DNA of 64,000 bases, taken from contig JANCRA010000039.1 in the NCBI GenBank assembly GCA_024362935.1, positions 5,457,040 to 5,521,039 of the forward strand, given 5' to 3'. Within the stretch, counting starts at the first letter, position 1. Each line of letters opens with the position of its first letter. The position numbers were made by a program, and so were the translations under genes. Source of the stretch: Setophaga petechia (taxonomy: Eukaryota > Chordata > Aves > Passeriformes > Parulidae). The notes beneath the pieces are model-generated. The model searched no databases and was not told the DNA's origin. It worked only from the letters and a program-made list of their open reading frames with translations. Positions 24,901 to 47,400 of the stretch are shown piece after piece.

Positions 24901-27900
24901 ACTAGTTGCCCATTTCACACTTGAACTTCACCATTGAAAGTTCTGGACATGAGTGTGACAGAATTACCACTTGGGACTCATACATTTTTGCTGCTTCCTG
25001 GCAGCATCTTACTGGGACAAGACTGTTCTGAATATGAAGACTGAGGTGGTATGAATTTCCTTCAGCTTTCCAGTTCTCTGGTAACCTCTGTTTATTATAA
25101 TGCTGTAGGATCTCCCAAAGCCTCATCTGAGTTCAAAAGATTTTTGAAGAGATCATGAATTGTGAAACACTGGGGAAGGAGCAGTAGTTGCAGCAGATTT
25201 TCATCCTTTTAAGTATCTGTGTTGATTTACATAGTCCAGACAGCAAATATCCTTTCTCTGTTACAAAGAACCATTAGCCATGCTCAGATGAGGATCTCTC
25301 TGCTAATTTCTTGCACACACTGGGTTTGCTTTGAGCCTTTTGCCTTTTTCCCTAGTAGTGCTCTTCTCCTGTCTGCTGCAGGGAGTAACTCCACCAATAA
25401 TCTCAACACCCTGATTGACCTGGCTGGACTGGACGTCAGCAGCGCGCCGCCGCCTCCGCTGCCCCCCCGGAGCCTGGCAGCAGCGCCCAGCCCAGCCCCT
25501 GGCCCAGCTGAGATCCCCATCCTCCCTCCTCCTCCCCAGGCGTTTGTGCCACCGCGCAGCAGCTCCGCCGGCCAGGGGGAAACGGCGCCCGCTCAGCAGG
25601 GCAGCACAACCAACTCCCTGTCCTTGCTGGATGAGGAGCTCCTGTGCTTGGGTAAGATGCTGAGGGGCCTGCAAAGGCTACTTTTGTGTTCTCCATGTTC
25701 CTGGGTTCCAGGGAACACTCCCTTGCATGATTCTGAATATAAGCCCTGGTCAGTGAGTCAGTATTAAAATCTTCCCAGAGCTGGCTGCAAGAAGGTAACT
25801 GTTCAGTGCAATTGAAGTCTGGTCTCTGGGGCTGCTGGGACATGCTGTGTGTACAGGCTGCAGTTTGGAACAGATGAAGCCCTGATTGAGGGGTTGTGCT
25901 AAGGAGAAGGTGCTTCAGAGGGGCTGTGCATAGGAGCCTGCAGGATGCCTGTCTGTGGAGCCCAGGTGTGAACAGCAGAGGGCAATGCTAATCAGGATGG
26001 GTTAGAAGAGCTTGTGTAGGGCATGACTGTTGGCTGCTGATGCTGTCAGTCTCTTCCTCATCACAGACTTGCAGTCCATCTCAGTGTTTCATCAGGTTCT
26101 TGAGCTCTGGAAGAGCTGAATCAAGTTTTGATGGTACTGAAACAGCAGCCAAGGAATTACACTGAATTAATTTTCTCCTCCTGTTGTTTTTCCCTTCAGG
26201 CCTGAATGACCCAGCCCCTGCAGCAGGGAAGGAGACCTCAGAGAACAACCAGTGGAGCATGTTTGAGGTACAAAGGAGGAGTCTCAGGGAAGGGGAGGGA
26301 GGGAGAGACTGACGTTGTGGGAGGTCTTAGGACACTCTGTCACCTTGGAAAAGCATGTGATCACACCCACAGGCAAAGGGGCAGTCCAGCTTTGCCCCAA
26401 AATTTGGGACAGCTGTGTTTAAGCAGGTATCCCTGAACCTGGCTTTCTCAGTGTCCCATCTGTCCCCATGATGTTAGTCCTCCCTTTGTTTAAATTACAG
26501 ATCAGATGTATCCCTGACTTAGGCCACAGACTTTGCTGCTTGTCACCCAGAACCTGTTTTTGTGGTAAATCTTTGTCCCTCTGTAAGAGAGCAGTGGCAT
26601 CTCTGCATCAGGGCCAGCAGTGAGTTAGAGCATCTGCCTGTCCTCTCTTTCAGAATGAGCAGTTGGACCTGGATTTCTTTAATCCGAAGATGGTGACTGT
26701 TGCTTGCAACCCTGCAGGGAACCCTCTTCTCCATCACACATCACAGACCACATGTGGGACATCAGCCACGCTGCCTTCTGCCTTCCCAGCCTCCCAGCCT
26801 GCTCCCAGCATCCCAGCACCAAACTCAGCACCGTTTGTATTTCCTGCTGTACCAGCTGCCCCTGCAGGGCCTCCTAAGAATATTCCAGCAGCTCCTGGGT
26901 ACTTCAGCTCGTCTGTGGGGGGCAGTATGTCACACAAGATGGATGCATTGGGACAACTCCTTGAAGAAGCCAAAGGGTAACCAAAAGTCCTGACTTTGCT
27001 TTGGCTCTGCAGTTAGAAGCCAAGCTCACTGCAGTGCCAGGTTTTGAGGGTGGCTTTCAACTCTCTGGTTTGGTAGAAATGTGGGATTGGGATTTTTCTT
27101 CTCAGAGATGTCAGTTTACAAACTAATATGAGTTTCCCACCTCTGGGAGGGAAAGGCAGGCAGAGCACACAGCTGTACTGTTGCTTGATCCAAAGGTGTG
27201 GTGTGAAGGGGAACTAGCCATTAAGGTATAAGAGGCCCCATTTCCTTCCTGGCTTAGAGAAGTGACCCCAACCCAACCACCACCCCTGTCCTTGTACTTC
27301 TCCTTATGTGAGACTGTGCAGAGTCACAGACTCCAGCCTGACTCCAGGCTGCTGCTTTGTCCTTGTGTTGAGCTGTTACCTGTGGGTATTGGTGAAATTC
27401 CTGCTTCCCTTCCAGCTCCATTCACCATGGCTTTTCTGTCTCGCAGGAGTGCCACCCAAGGCATGGTGACACCTTCAGTGTTCCCTGGGGTGACTTTGCC
27501 AACCACTGTCACCCCTGCCCCATTAGCAGCACCTGCAGGGCTGGCAGCCACTGCCTCTGGGGCCCCTCCAGCTCCCTTCCCCAGCTGCCCTGCTGGATCA
27601 GGAAGTCCTCTCTTCCAGCCAACATCATTCCAGCAGCAAGGCAGTCCCATGAAAGCACCTGAAATTTCTTTGGCCAATGTCCATGTTCCCTTGGAATCCA
27701 TTAAACCCAGTAAGTATTTCAGGTTTTTCACTTTGCTCTGGATATTTTTTAAAGGCAAAGCTTCTTGTCAAAGCTCATGAAATAGAGAGAAGGATGAGCA
27801 GCTCCAGCTGAACATCCTGATCACCTGGTGCTGCCTCAGACCATGTGCTGCAGCACGAACGTGGATCCTCTCCCTTGTCTCCCTGTGGCAGGCAGTGCCC

Positions 27901-30364
27901 TGCCCGTGACAGCCTACGACAAGAACGGGTTCCGGATCCTGCTGCACTTTGCCCGGGAGTGCCCGCCGGGCCGCTCGGACGTGCTGGTGGTGGTGGTGTC
28001 CATGCTGAACACGGCACCGCTGCCCGTCAGGAACATCGTTCTGCAGGCGGCCGTGCCCAAGGTAGGGACACGAGGCACAGAGACTGCAGCCAGGGAGGCC
28101 TGGCCATGGATTCAGGGGCTTGGGACAGCCTGGTCTGACCTTTCCATGGGCTGTGCTTGTGGGGTACCAGTCGTTGGTTTGTCTGGGTCTGGACTGAAGG
28201 CACTTGACACAGTAATTCGTGTTCAGAATGAGGTGTTTATTATCTCTTATCAGTAAAACAGTCTCATTACCGTGAGTAGTGAGACAGCTTTTCATTAGAA
28301 GGCACAAAATGGCTAACAGTCTCTTGTTACAAGGTCTTTTAAGACTAAACTATCCAATTAAGAACTGACACCTGGATTATTTTCCCTTTTAACCCAATAA
28401 CTGAGCCCACAATGAGGACTTTTCTGCCCAATTACAAAATGCCACCCAAACCCATGGAGAAGAAGGAAGAAGAGGCATGAAGAAGAAACCCAGGATGACA
28501 CCCTGTGCCCTCCATCTTGCTTCCATCCACAACATTCTAAAAATCCCAAAACCTCAATTTCTCACCAAGTGCTACACCTACACTACTCTCTATAATCTAT
28601 TTCACAGTTTTGTGGATTCTAGTTTATCTTGAAGTCTGGGAAACTTTCTTCATGGCTGAGGGTCAAAGTCAGTGCTCCCCTGGGGGTCAGGGCAGACAGG
28701 AATATTCCTGGTGCCCTGGGTTTCCACGGTGCTCTTTCCAGAACACAAAGGTTCTTGTCAAAGACAGAAAACACCGAGCAGGATAAGTCAAGATCTACCT
28801 GTTCCTATTGTGTTTTGCAAGTTGGGCTGGCTCTTGTTCCCTCATTCTCACTTGTGGTTTGATTCTCTTCCATTATCCATGGGCTGTTGTCCCCCCAGCC
28901 TATTCATTGTCCCCAGGGCAGGAGATCATCTCTGAGGTTCTGCTCTCTATTTCATTTGCAGTCCATGAAGGTGAAGCTACAGCCACCCTCTGGCACTGAG
29001 CTGTCTCCGTTCAATCCCATCCAGCCACCAGCTGCCATCACCCAGGTCATGCTTCTGGCAAATCCTGCGAAGGTGAGAGGGGCAGTGGGATTTATCCTGT
29101 CCTCTTCAGACATGTTTGATATCAGCTGAACTCTGTGGAGGGGTGGGACCAAACATTTGAGCAGCTACAGCTGTTTGTTCCTAAAAGTTTGCACTTGATG
29201 ATCTTGGAGGTCTTTTCCAACCTTAATTATCTGTGATTCTAATGTGCCCTCCAGAAGTGGTTACTATGGAATGTTGGTATTTCAGTTCAGGACTAGAGGA
29301 GGCTCTTTCCAACAGTCTTTGGCAGGGAGAGGTATGAGAAGGGGTGGTGTACTTCTTCCAGCAAAGGACAAGGATCATGTCAGGCTCAGCTTTAAAGGGA
29401 AGCAAAACTGCATCAGGAATTTGACTCTCCTGTGCATTGAAGGTGCCTGGCTTTGCTGATAATTAGATCAATGCTAAATTAACTGGTGCTGTAGCAGTAC
29501 TTTTGATGAACCAGCAGGCAAATGTCAGGTCTTGTCTGTTCCATCATTCTCTGTGACCAGGGACACAATGGGGTTGACACTTCCCTTTCTGCTGATGATG
29601 GTAAGGGCATCTGAGAAAATGTTTTTCCTTGCTGTAGTCACTCATTCAGTCAGCCAGCTCTGAAAGCACAAAGCTGAAGACTTTCTAATTGTTTGACAAA
29701 TTTAAATGTTTGTACTTGAGAATTACAACAAAAGTGCCCTTCAAGTATCAGCTGAAATCTCTGAGATAAAAGGATGAATGTCAGAGGGGTTTAGTGATTG
29801 TTTAAAAAACTTCGTGGCTTGATTGAAGGGCTGCTTCCATCTCATGCTTACTGTATTGCAAGGCATTTTTCAGAGCAGGAACTGTTTTATCTCCTTCCAC
29901 ATCATGAGGAATGTAATTTTTGGAACTTTTCCAGCAGCTTTCTTTAGGCTCTCTGGAGAGCAGTGTAGCAACTGGCCACGTCTGTGCAGTCTATGCTCAC
30001 AGGTCATTCATGAAGCTTTTCTTGGTCTGCTCCATGCTAAGCAGTAAAAGTTTTTTGGTATGAAAAGTGTAAGGTGAATAACTCAGGTTTGTAAATAGCT
30101 GAACTCAATAAACTTAACCTGAACTCTCCTGCCCCTGCTCTGTACAACAGAAGTCTTGTGCTCTCTGTAGAGCTGTAACAGTGAAGTGTTTTGTTCAGGG
30201 CTATTGAGCTGGGACTGTTCTCACATTGCTTTCGGGTTTTGTCTTTCCTGCAGGAGAAGGTGAGGCTGAGGTACAGACTGACCTTCACCCTGGGAGATCA
30301 GCCCAGCACAGAAGTGGGCGAAGTGGATCAGTTTCCCCCAGTAGAGCAGTGGGGGAATCTATGA
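12899..30364 (+). CDS. GGA3: Golgi-localised, gamma-ear-containing, ARF-binding protein 3
   Basis: Seventeen exons: 12899-12938, 18250-18334, 18747-18822, 19261-19359, 20149-20272, 21031-21134, 21664-21744, 22680-22817, 23797-23878, 24341-24457, 25382-25651, 26200-26267, 26654-26976, 27447-27709, 27892-28061, 28962-29072, 30254-30364. They join in frame to 753 aa (human about 723). Domains: VHS (~1-145), which binds acidic-dileucine DxxLL cargo tails such as mannose-6-phosphate receptors; GAT (~170-300), which binds ARF1-GTP and ubiquitin; a Pro/Ala-rich hinge (~305-622) with a clathrin-box-like TLIDLAGLD and an internal DEELLCLG; and a gamma-adaptin ear (~624-753) ending EVDQFPPVEQWGNL. It acts as a monomeric clathrin adaptor at the trans-Golgi network and endosomes. 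The first exon encodes only 13 residues and is followed by a 5.3-kb intron. All introns are GT-AG. Confidence 0.96.
14570..14720. other. Isolated CpG-rich cluster in GGA3 intron 1
   Basis: A stretch of roughly 150 bases with about a dozen CpGs lies in otherwise AT-leaning intron sequence, 1.6 kb from exon 1. No coding exon is recognisable. It could be an enhancer, an alternative first exon or a CpG-rich repeat relic. Confidence 0.35.
17124..17172 (+). repeat. Small tandem duplication in GGA3 intron 1
   Basis: A 23-base unit beginning AAAATGACACTTGG and ending AATGCAGC occurs at 17124-17146 and 17150-17172, differing at one base. It is a simple local duplication with no evident function. Confidence 0.8.
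18515..18680 (+). repeat. MIR-like ancient SINE relic (GGA3 intron 2)
   Basis: The stretch contains CAGTCTGTAAAATGGGGTTA followed by TCACTGATAATGCTGG, after a segment resembling the tRNA-derived body of MIR. This is the pattern of the old CORE-SINE/MIR family found in amniotes. It is diverged and a profile search would be needed for certainty. Confidence 0.5.
19690..19785 (+). repeat. Possible MIR-like SINE relic (GGA3 intron 4)
   Basis: The segment includes GAGTTCTAGTCCTCATTCTG and, further on, GCCAGGCTAAGTCCCTCAGC. This resembles the MIR core in order but is strongly diverged. Confidence 0.35.
20751..20912 (+). repeat. Copy A of a ~165-bp dispersed repeat (GGA3 intron 5)
   Basis: This segment shares GGATAAACTAAAGGCTGAAT-type sequence with 23108-23282 across its whole length, in the same orientation. 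The similarity runs from TTAAG..CACACA to AGAACATC..GGGATG with scattered substitutions and small indels. The family is not recognised. Confidence 0.7.
23108..23282 (+). repeat. Copy B of the ~165-bp dispersed repeat (GGA3 intron 8)
   Basis: Second copy of the element at 20751-20912, about 2.35 kb downstream and in the same orientation. It shares ATAAACTAAAGGCTGAATGG and the TTCAGAGG..AGAGTTT block. The exons between are not duplicated, so it is either an interspersed repeat family or a local intron duplication. Confidence 0.7.
28205..28582 (-). mobile_element. Solo endogenous-retrovirus LTR, ERVL-like (GGA3 intron 15)
   Basis: A ~378-bp unit that reads TGTAGGTGTAGCACTTGG at its start and ...ACTGTGTCA at its end on the minus strand, i.e. 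TG...CA termini. It has a minus-strand AATAAA at 28236-28241 near its 3' end. The GGATGGAAGCAAGATGGAGG block and the purine-rich GAAGAAGGAAGAAG motif (plus strand) are typical of songbird ERVL-type LTRs as I remember them. No gag, pol or env sequence flanks it, so it is a solo LTR. Flanking target-site duplication is unclear (GCACT versus CTACT). It is in antisense orientation to GGA3. Confidence 0.75.
29190..29240 (+). repeat. CR1 LINE 3' end (GGA3 intron 16)
   Basis: CTTGATGATCTTGGAGGTC, TTTTCCAACCTTAA and a terminal GTGATTCTA match the avian CR1 3' terminus. Only the last ~50 bases remain. Confidence 0.8.
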
Positions 30365-32510
30365 CCTTAGGACACTGCCAGAGACTCTGACAGGACCAGG
30401 GCAGGATCCCACAGGACTGGAACGGATGTGCCGTGGGGAGGGACACACATGCTATCCACTGGTGATGTTCAGCTTTGTTTACATGTCCTGACCACTCTGC
30501 TTGTAGCTTTAGTCCAGAATGTTGTGCCCCACATTTGAAGGGGCCCTGGAACACTTATGCCAAGCATGAACTGAGAGGCAGCCAGCGACAGGCGGTGCTG
30601 GCTGCTTTTACTTTGACCTCTGGGTGAATCTGGTTCTATCTTCCACTCTATTAAACTTGAAGTTACTGTATTTTGAGGGAAGACCTGTCAGCAGAAGGAG
30701 ATTTAGTTGGCTTTTCCTGCACTGCTGTCCAGAGATCCCGACAGGCTGTGGGGTGATGATGCCGCGAGCTCAGCGCAGAGCCCTGACAGACCCTCCCTGG
30801 GCCTGTGACCTCCTTGTGCCACACGGGCCCGTGAGCATGCTGAGCAATAATGCTGCTCCATGAAGGATTGCTTCCTTTTTTACACTGAAATAGCACTTAG
30901 CTCCCTTCCCCCTCTCCTGCTTCATTCCCAAGGGCCCGTGTAAGCAGCCCCTCGCTCCCTGTGTGCCATACTCCTGTATCTCTACTTGTTATATTTATTT
31001 TACGCTGCTGGCTGCCGCCTTGGGGCATCCATTTGGGGCAGCTGGTGCTGAGTTTTGTCTGCAAATGGTTACACTGGTTATTATTTTGCCTTCATTGCAT
31101 TCCATATTGTGGGGAAAAGAGGAAATGCATAGTGAGGAGGAAAGAGAGCTGGAGGGTATTGGTCAGTATTGGAGGAGGACAGCACCTGGAGCACAGAACT
31201 GTCTTTACAATCAATAGTCAGGGCAAGTGACTGAATCCAGGGATAAGGAGAGATGCCTCTCATGTCCCCTCATTCAGGCAGTGTTACTGGTATAGTCAAA
31301 TACTGTGTTTTATTGAGCTGAGTACAATGACCTACAAGATGTAAATAATAGAGCCGTAGAGTATTAAAACAGAACAAACAGGCACAGAAAGGAAGAGGCT
31401 CCCCTGGGCTGTAATGGGGCATGTGCTGGGTTAATGCCCCATTTTCTTTGTTCCCTGTGTTAAGTGGCAAAGTGCAATTGTCCCCACAAAGGGGAAAAGT
31501 TTTGCTGGACATCAGTGCTAACAGAAGAGCTGATCCCTTAGCTACAACCTCCTAGAAATAAGGTTTAAATCACCAAAACTTGGTGCCAGCAGCCCCTTCT
31601 TTCTTCTTGGTTTCCACTCTCAAGCAGTGCCTCAGTGAGCCCTGACAGACTGTTGTAAATTAATGGGGGTTTTTAACACCCATTGACATGAACACAGAGA
31701 GGTGCCTGCTCAGTCCTTGGACACTCAGTTCTGCATTTCCAGCAGGGCTGTCAAGCAACAGCTCTTTGCAAACGTGGAGTGGGAGCAGCACAGAGAAAAG
31801 CAGTACAGAGGCTCCTACGTCATGTAGGAAAACTCCACAGGAGAACAGGATGGTGGAATGAATGGTGGCTGTAAAACCACTGCTGCAAACACAGCTTGCA
31901 GTTATTCATAGTTGAATTTTCTTTAGTATGCTGCAGAGTAAAAATCTCTATAAATTAAAAAACAGGATTCACAAGCCTCAGGCCCTCATCAGAGGCACCA
32001 GGCAGCTGCAGGAACCCCTGAAGGTGGAATTCAGGCTTGTCCTGGTCTGAAGCCTGTGGAGATCTCAGCCTTGTGAGCTCCCTGATGCAGAAGCCAGGGG
32101 AGAGGGATGGGTTGTTTGGATGCTAAAGAAAGTTGTTTTAAATTGACTGGGAGATAATGGACAAGGAGAGAATTCTATCTGCCTCAGACATGTTTTTGCC
32201 AGCACTTTAGACACAGTAGGCATGGGGGCAGTGTCTGGGTGGTGTGTCCTGAGGAGCAGGGTCACTGCTTCCCTGCATGTGGATCTCACTGTGACTTGGA
32301 GGGAGGCAGGAGAGCACAGGTGCTTTCAGCAGCGGCAACCACCCAGAAATGGACACGCACCACGGTCCTGCTGCTTTGGAAATTAAACCATGAATGTTCC
32401 TTGTCTGTAGGGTGAGGTTCCTGCTTCATCCCCAGCAGTCCTACCTGTACATACATCTCCAATGCATTTGTGCTGCTGCATGTTGAATAAATCATTTTCC
32501 CTACCTGGCT
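30365..32510 (+). other. GGA3: GGA3 3' UTR with two possible ends
   Basis: After the stop codon an ATTAAA at 30650-30655 could give a short 3' UTR of ~0.3 kb. An AATAAA at 32486-32491 would give a long one of ~2.1 kb. No coding potential was recognised in between. The distal end lies ~345 bases from the NUP85 mRNA end on the opposite strand. Confidence 0.6.
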
Positions 32511-32871
32511 CTGTGCTGGCCCTTTCTCGTGACAGCTTCTGCAGTGCGCTTCTGCAGTGCCGTGCTGCTTCTAGAAAGCCTCAAACTCAAACTATCAACT
32601 CAAGACCTTCCTAACCAAAAACAGAGAGGTTGCCATTTCTAAAACCCTGCTGGTTTAAGAGGTGGCCTTCATTTCAGTTTTGGGTGTTAAAGGCAAAGAA
32701 AACGTAAAACCCAAGGAAAAGCTGTAGTAAGGCTCACTTCACCAGACCAAGCTGGAACAAGCAGCTGTAACATTTTGATGCAGGTCCTTCATAAAAGGTT
32801 AAAAAAAAGCTTATGTAAAGTTGTTTTTGGAAGACAAGAACAAATGACCTAGCAATCTGCAAAACAAAACA

Positions 32872-32877
32872 TTTATT
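32872..32877 (-). terminator. NUP85: NUP85 poly(A) signal
   Basis: Minus-strand AATAAA 61 bases beyond the NUP85 stop codon, giving a very short 3' UTR of about 80 bases. Confidence 0.8.
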
Positions 32878-32937
32878 CTTAGAAAAAGTCAGTTTATGTA
32901 CAGCAAGCCCCAGAGGAGGAGGAACACCTTGCAGTCT

Positions 32938-43743
<10,806 letters not shown>

Positions 43744-44070
43744 GGCGGCGGCCGCGCTACTCCCGCTCCCGCCCGCCGGGGCTCCGGAGGCCCCTCCGGG
43801 CTGCCCGCGCCGCCGCCTGCGCGCCCCGAGCCCCCGCCCGGCCCGGCCGCTGCTGCCCCGGCGGAGCCGCCGCCCGGGGACGGGAGGGGACAGGCAGCGA
43901 CCGCGGGTCTCCGCCGGCTCGGGGCAGGCACCACCGCTCGCCCCGGAAGCGCCGCCCGTTCCCGAGGCCCCGGCGGGGCGGGACGGACCCCGCTCCGCCC
44001 CCGCCCGAGCCGCCGTCCCTGAGGGCCGGGGCGGGCGGGGACTCCTCCGAGCGGGCTGTGGGGAATGGAG

Positions 44071-44140
44071 GGATGGGATGGGATGGGATGGGATGGGATG
44101 GGATGGGATGGGATGGGATGGGATGGGATGGGATGGGATG
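44071..44140. repeat. (GGATG)14 pentanucleotide microsatellite
   Basis: Fourteen perfect GGATG units (CATCC on the other strand), followed by degenerate GATG units. The array lies ~330 bases upstream of the NUP85 start codon. Confidence 0.98.
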
Positions 44141-44260
44141 GATGCACTGATGGATGGATGCCACCCCATCACAATCTGCCTCATTTTCTTGTCAGGACAG
44201 ATTCAGTGCTGGGTGGGAGCATTGCTGGCCCCAGGTTTGTAGTGCAGTGATGTCAGTCAG

Positions 44261-44435
44261 CATTCACAGATTCACCGAATAGGTCAAGTTGGAAGGACCA
44301 CAAACTCAGGTCCAAATTCCCTGCTCCAGCAGGCTGATCTCAGAGTGCATGGCACTGGGTTGTTTCCAGACAGTTCTGGAATATCTCCAGTGGGGAATAC
44401 CCCACACCCTGTCTGATCTCTGTCCAAGTGCACAG
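44261..44435 (-). repeat. CR1 LINE fragment upstream of NUP85
   Basis: GATTCACCGAATAGG, CAAGTTGGAAGGACC, GTGCATGGCACTGGGTTG and TGGAATATCTCCAGTGGGGA match a reverse-complement CR1 in the expected order. Confidence 0.85.
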
Positions 44436-47400
44436 TCACTAGCACAGTGCTGTTATCATGCTCATTTCATTGACTGATTGCTATGTAACAACCCATGTCT
44501 CTATTTCTTTATGCATGTCAAACACGTGCAGGCTGAGAAACCTCTGGGATGTTGAAGGTGATGCTCTCTGGAGCTCTCGGGCATTGATAAAGCTGACAAA
44601 TCAAATTATGTGCTCTGAAGTGAGTTGCCTGCAGGCTGGGGAAGGACTTGTAATGAAGCAGGATCGAAGCAGGAAGAACAGCTACTGTGCCTCACTCACT
44701 CATTCACTCAGGGTCCAGGAGGAAGTCGATATCCCCTGGACACTGGGCAGAGGTGCCTTCTGAGGCTGCTGGAGGCTCATCACCTTTCTGTTAACACTGA
44801 GAGCTCACCTACCATGCCATCCAACTCAATAACCTGGTGTGATAAAACACTAACAGCATCCTGCTCCTCTCCTTCCATTCTGCTCCCCTCCCCACTTCTG
44901 TGTACTCCTCACTTCTTGCCTGTGCTAGCCAATAAGCAACTTCTTCAGCAATATACTTTTTAAGACAAGTATTAGCAGTGCAGTTTTGTTGGTCCTACAG
45001 CTGGAACCAGTCCCTCTTAGGCTGGTGCCTTCCCAGGACGCTCACTAAAAATTAACTTTTCAAGATAATGTAAATCATTTGCTGTCCTTGTATGACAAAT
45101 GCTGCAACACTCCATAGCTAGGTTGCACTTTTTTACTCATCAGCTGCTGCATCTATCATTCCCAATAAAAATAAAGCCAGCAGTTATCTCTGGGAACAGC
45201 ATGGCATGTAACCAGTCCTGCTGAGAAAAGGAAGCGGTGTCTGCTCAGGTCAGAAGGAATGAATTTTTGCAGGTAGAACAAATTAAACATTCTGAAAGCT
45301 GCTTGAGAAACTGAAGACTCATCAATTTTAAACCCCTCACTGTTTATCATGGGTAAGGGTCTGTGTTTTGTTATTTGAAGATATGCCTGTATTTGAATCT
45401 CTGCTGTACAAAGTCAAATTCACCTATTGTCTTACAAAATGGTGCTGCTCTGTGCTGCAGACTTCTGAGGATGTTAGTGGGCATTCCTAGATCCAGAATA
45501 CCATTCCACACATCACTAAAAGGCTCTAGATGCAAATCAAAACCGGATGCCTGAAAACCCAGGAGGACAAGGCCTCTTGCCATTGTTCCTCAAGGCTAAG
45601 GTGCTGCTTTTATAACTGCAGCAGTTTCTTGTGAGTGGCAGAATATATTTAGAATATCCATGTAATACTGTGTAGAGATCCACCGTGTGGGAGGTGGATC
45701 TAGGAGTGGGACAGTGTCCTCTGCTGCTCCCAGGTCCATCTGTGTGAAGAGACACTGAAAGCTGGAACTCTTTGATCCTCTCCTGCTGTCTCTTGGCACA
45801 CAGTGTCCACTTTGCTCACTCCCTAAAAAGGTCTGTGGCTTTTCATATCCGCAGCATCTGTTGTTCTTATATGGATGATTCTTGTGGAAATCATCATGGG
45901 AAAGGTGAGTTTTAGTATGAAATCTTGACATTTTTTAGTCCTCTTGAACACTGGCTGGAGCTCTGCTCATACCTAGAAGGGAAACCTTCCTGCTCACCTC
46001 TCAAGGAGGCTTCTGTGCCTCTCCAGTCCGTATAATTGAGCAGAATTGGGGATTTCCATGTCAGCATGGAACTTCACATTGCTCAGAAAGGCTTTGGGGT
46101 ATGGGCTGTGGGTCCAGCAAGGAAAGCAAAGAGAAATTGTGTGGTTTACAGTCAGGAGAAAAAGAAAAAAAAAAAAAGTCTGATGAGGATAGGAGTTACC
46201 ACCTTCTGAAATAGGAGGTTTGGAAGCTATTTGGAGAACAGAGGGGATGATCAGCATCATGAACAGGGAAGGTACAGCACAGGCAGGGCTGCAGGCAAAA
46301 GATATTTTCTATTCCCAGGGCTAAGCCAGAATTAATGAAAAGCAAAGCCTGAGTAAAGCACTCAGACCTGCAGGGTCTGAGCCAGTAACCCAACACACTC
46401 GCTCACACCTCCAAATTAATGTGTGCTTTCAGTTCTTGCCTTGGACTCAAGTGCAAAATAACACCCAGTTTTAAAAGGGCTGGAGTAGGTTTTGTAGGCT
46501 AATGCTTGCTGATGTGCAGGAGCACACACCTTCTGCCTGCAGCTGCTTTGGCGTCAGAAAACAGAATGTTTTAAAATCCCAGCATGAAGAGCATATATAT
46601 GGAATGCCTGTGTTCCCTACCCTCTCCATCAGAGGGTGGAGAATTAAGCCAAGCAGCTCTGCAAAATCTAGATTTCTTCCTTATAAAATTGCAGTACAAG
46701 AATGACACAAAGTATGGAAATATTTTAAGAAACAGCACGTGGAATTTTTTTGTCCCAGAGATGGAATTTCTCAGGAATTCTCACCGTGACGCTTCCCCAT
46801 TCACTTCCCTTCAGCTTGGTGCATTGAAGAGGAGGAGCTCAGAGGGACAAAAAGCTTTGCTTTGCTCCCCCTCTGCTGCAGACCAGACCCTGCAGGAGTG
46901 GGGCCTTTGTAGTTCCCAGTGTGGCTTCTCCCCCCGCTGCTCGCTCCCAGTGCTGCTGTCTGGCCAGTTCCTTTGCAGGTTTTAGCACTGATTATTGTCA
47001 GCTCGTTTCTCAGAGTTTCCTCCGTTGCTATGTAAAAAGAAAAGCCACACAAAGATGAGGTTGGAATAAACCTGCTCTGTGATTTGGGATCTGTTTGATT
47101 GGTGGTGAGACCAGTGCTGGTGCAGCTGAAGCCATTTTCAGCTTTTCTGAGCACATCTAACTCCCATATGTTCTGACAAATTCTAGAGTATTTTCTTGTC
47201 TTTTTTAGCACACTTGTTCTATTTGTGATGCTGCCTTAATGTGTGTCTCACTTGGTGCCATTCCTGCCTTCAGTTCTTTTGATGCCACGCTCAGACCTTG
47301 GCCAGTTTCATCCCACCTTCCCAAAAAAATCCTCCTCCTGGGCCTGCAACACAGGGATCTTCAAGGACGGAGGGGGAAGAGTGACAAGAACAAAATACAA

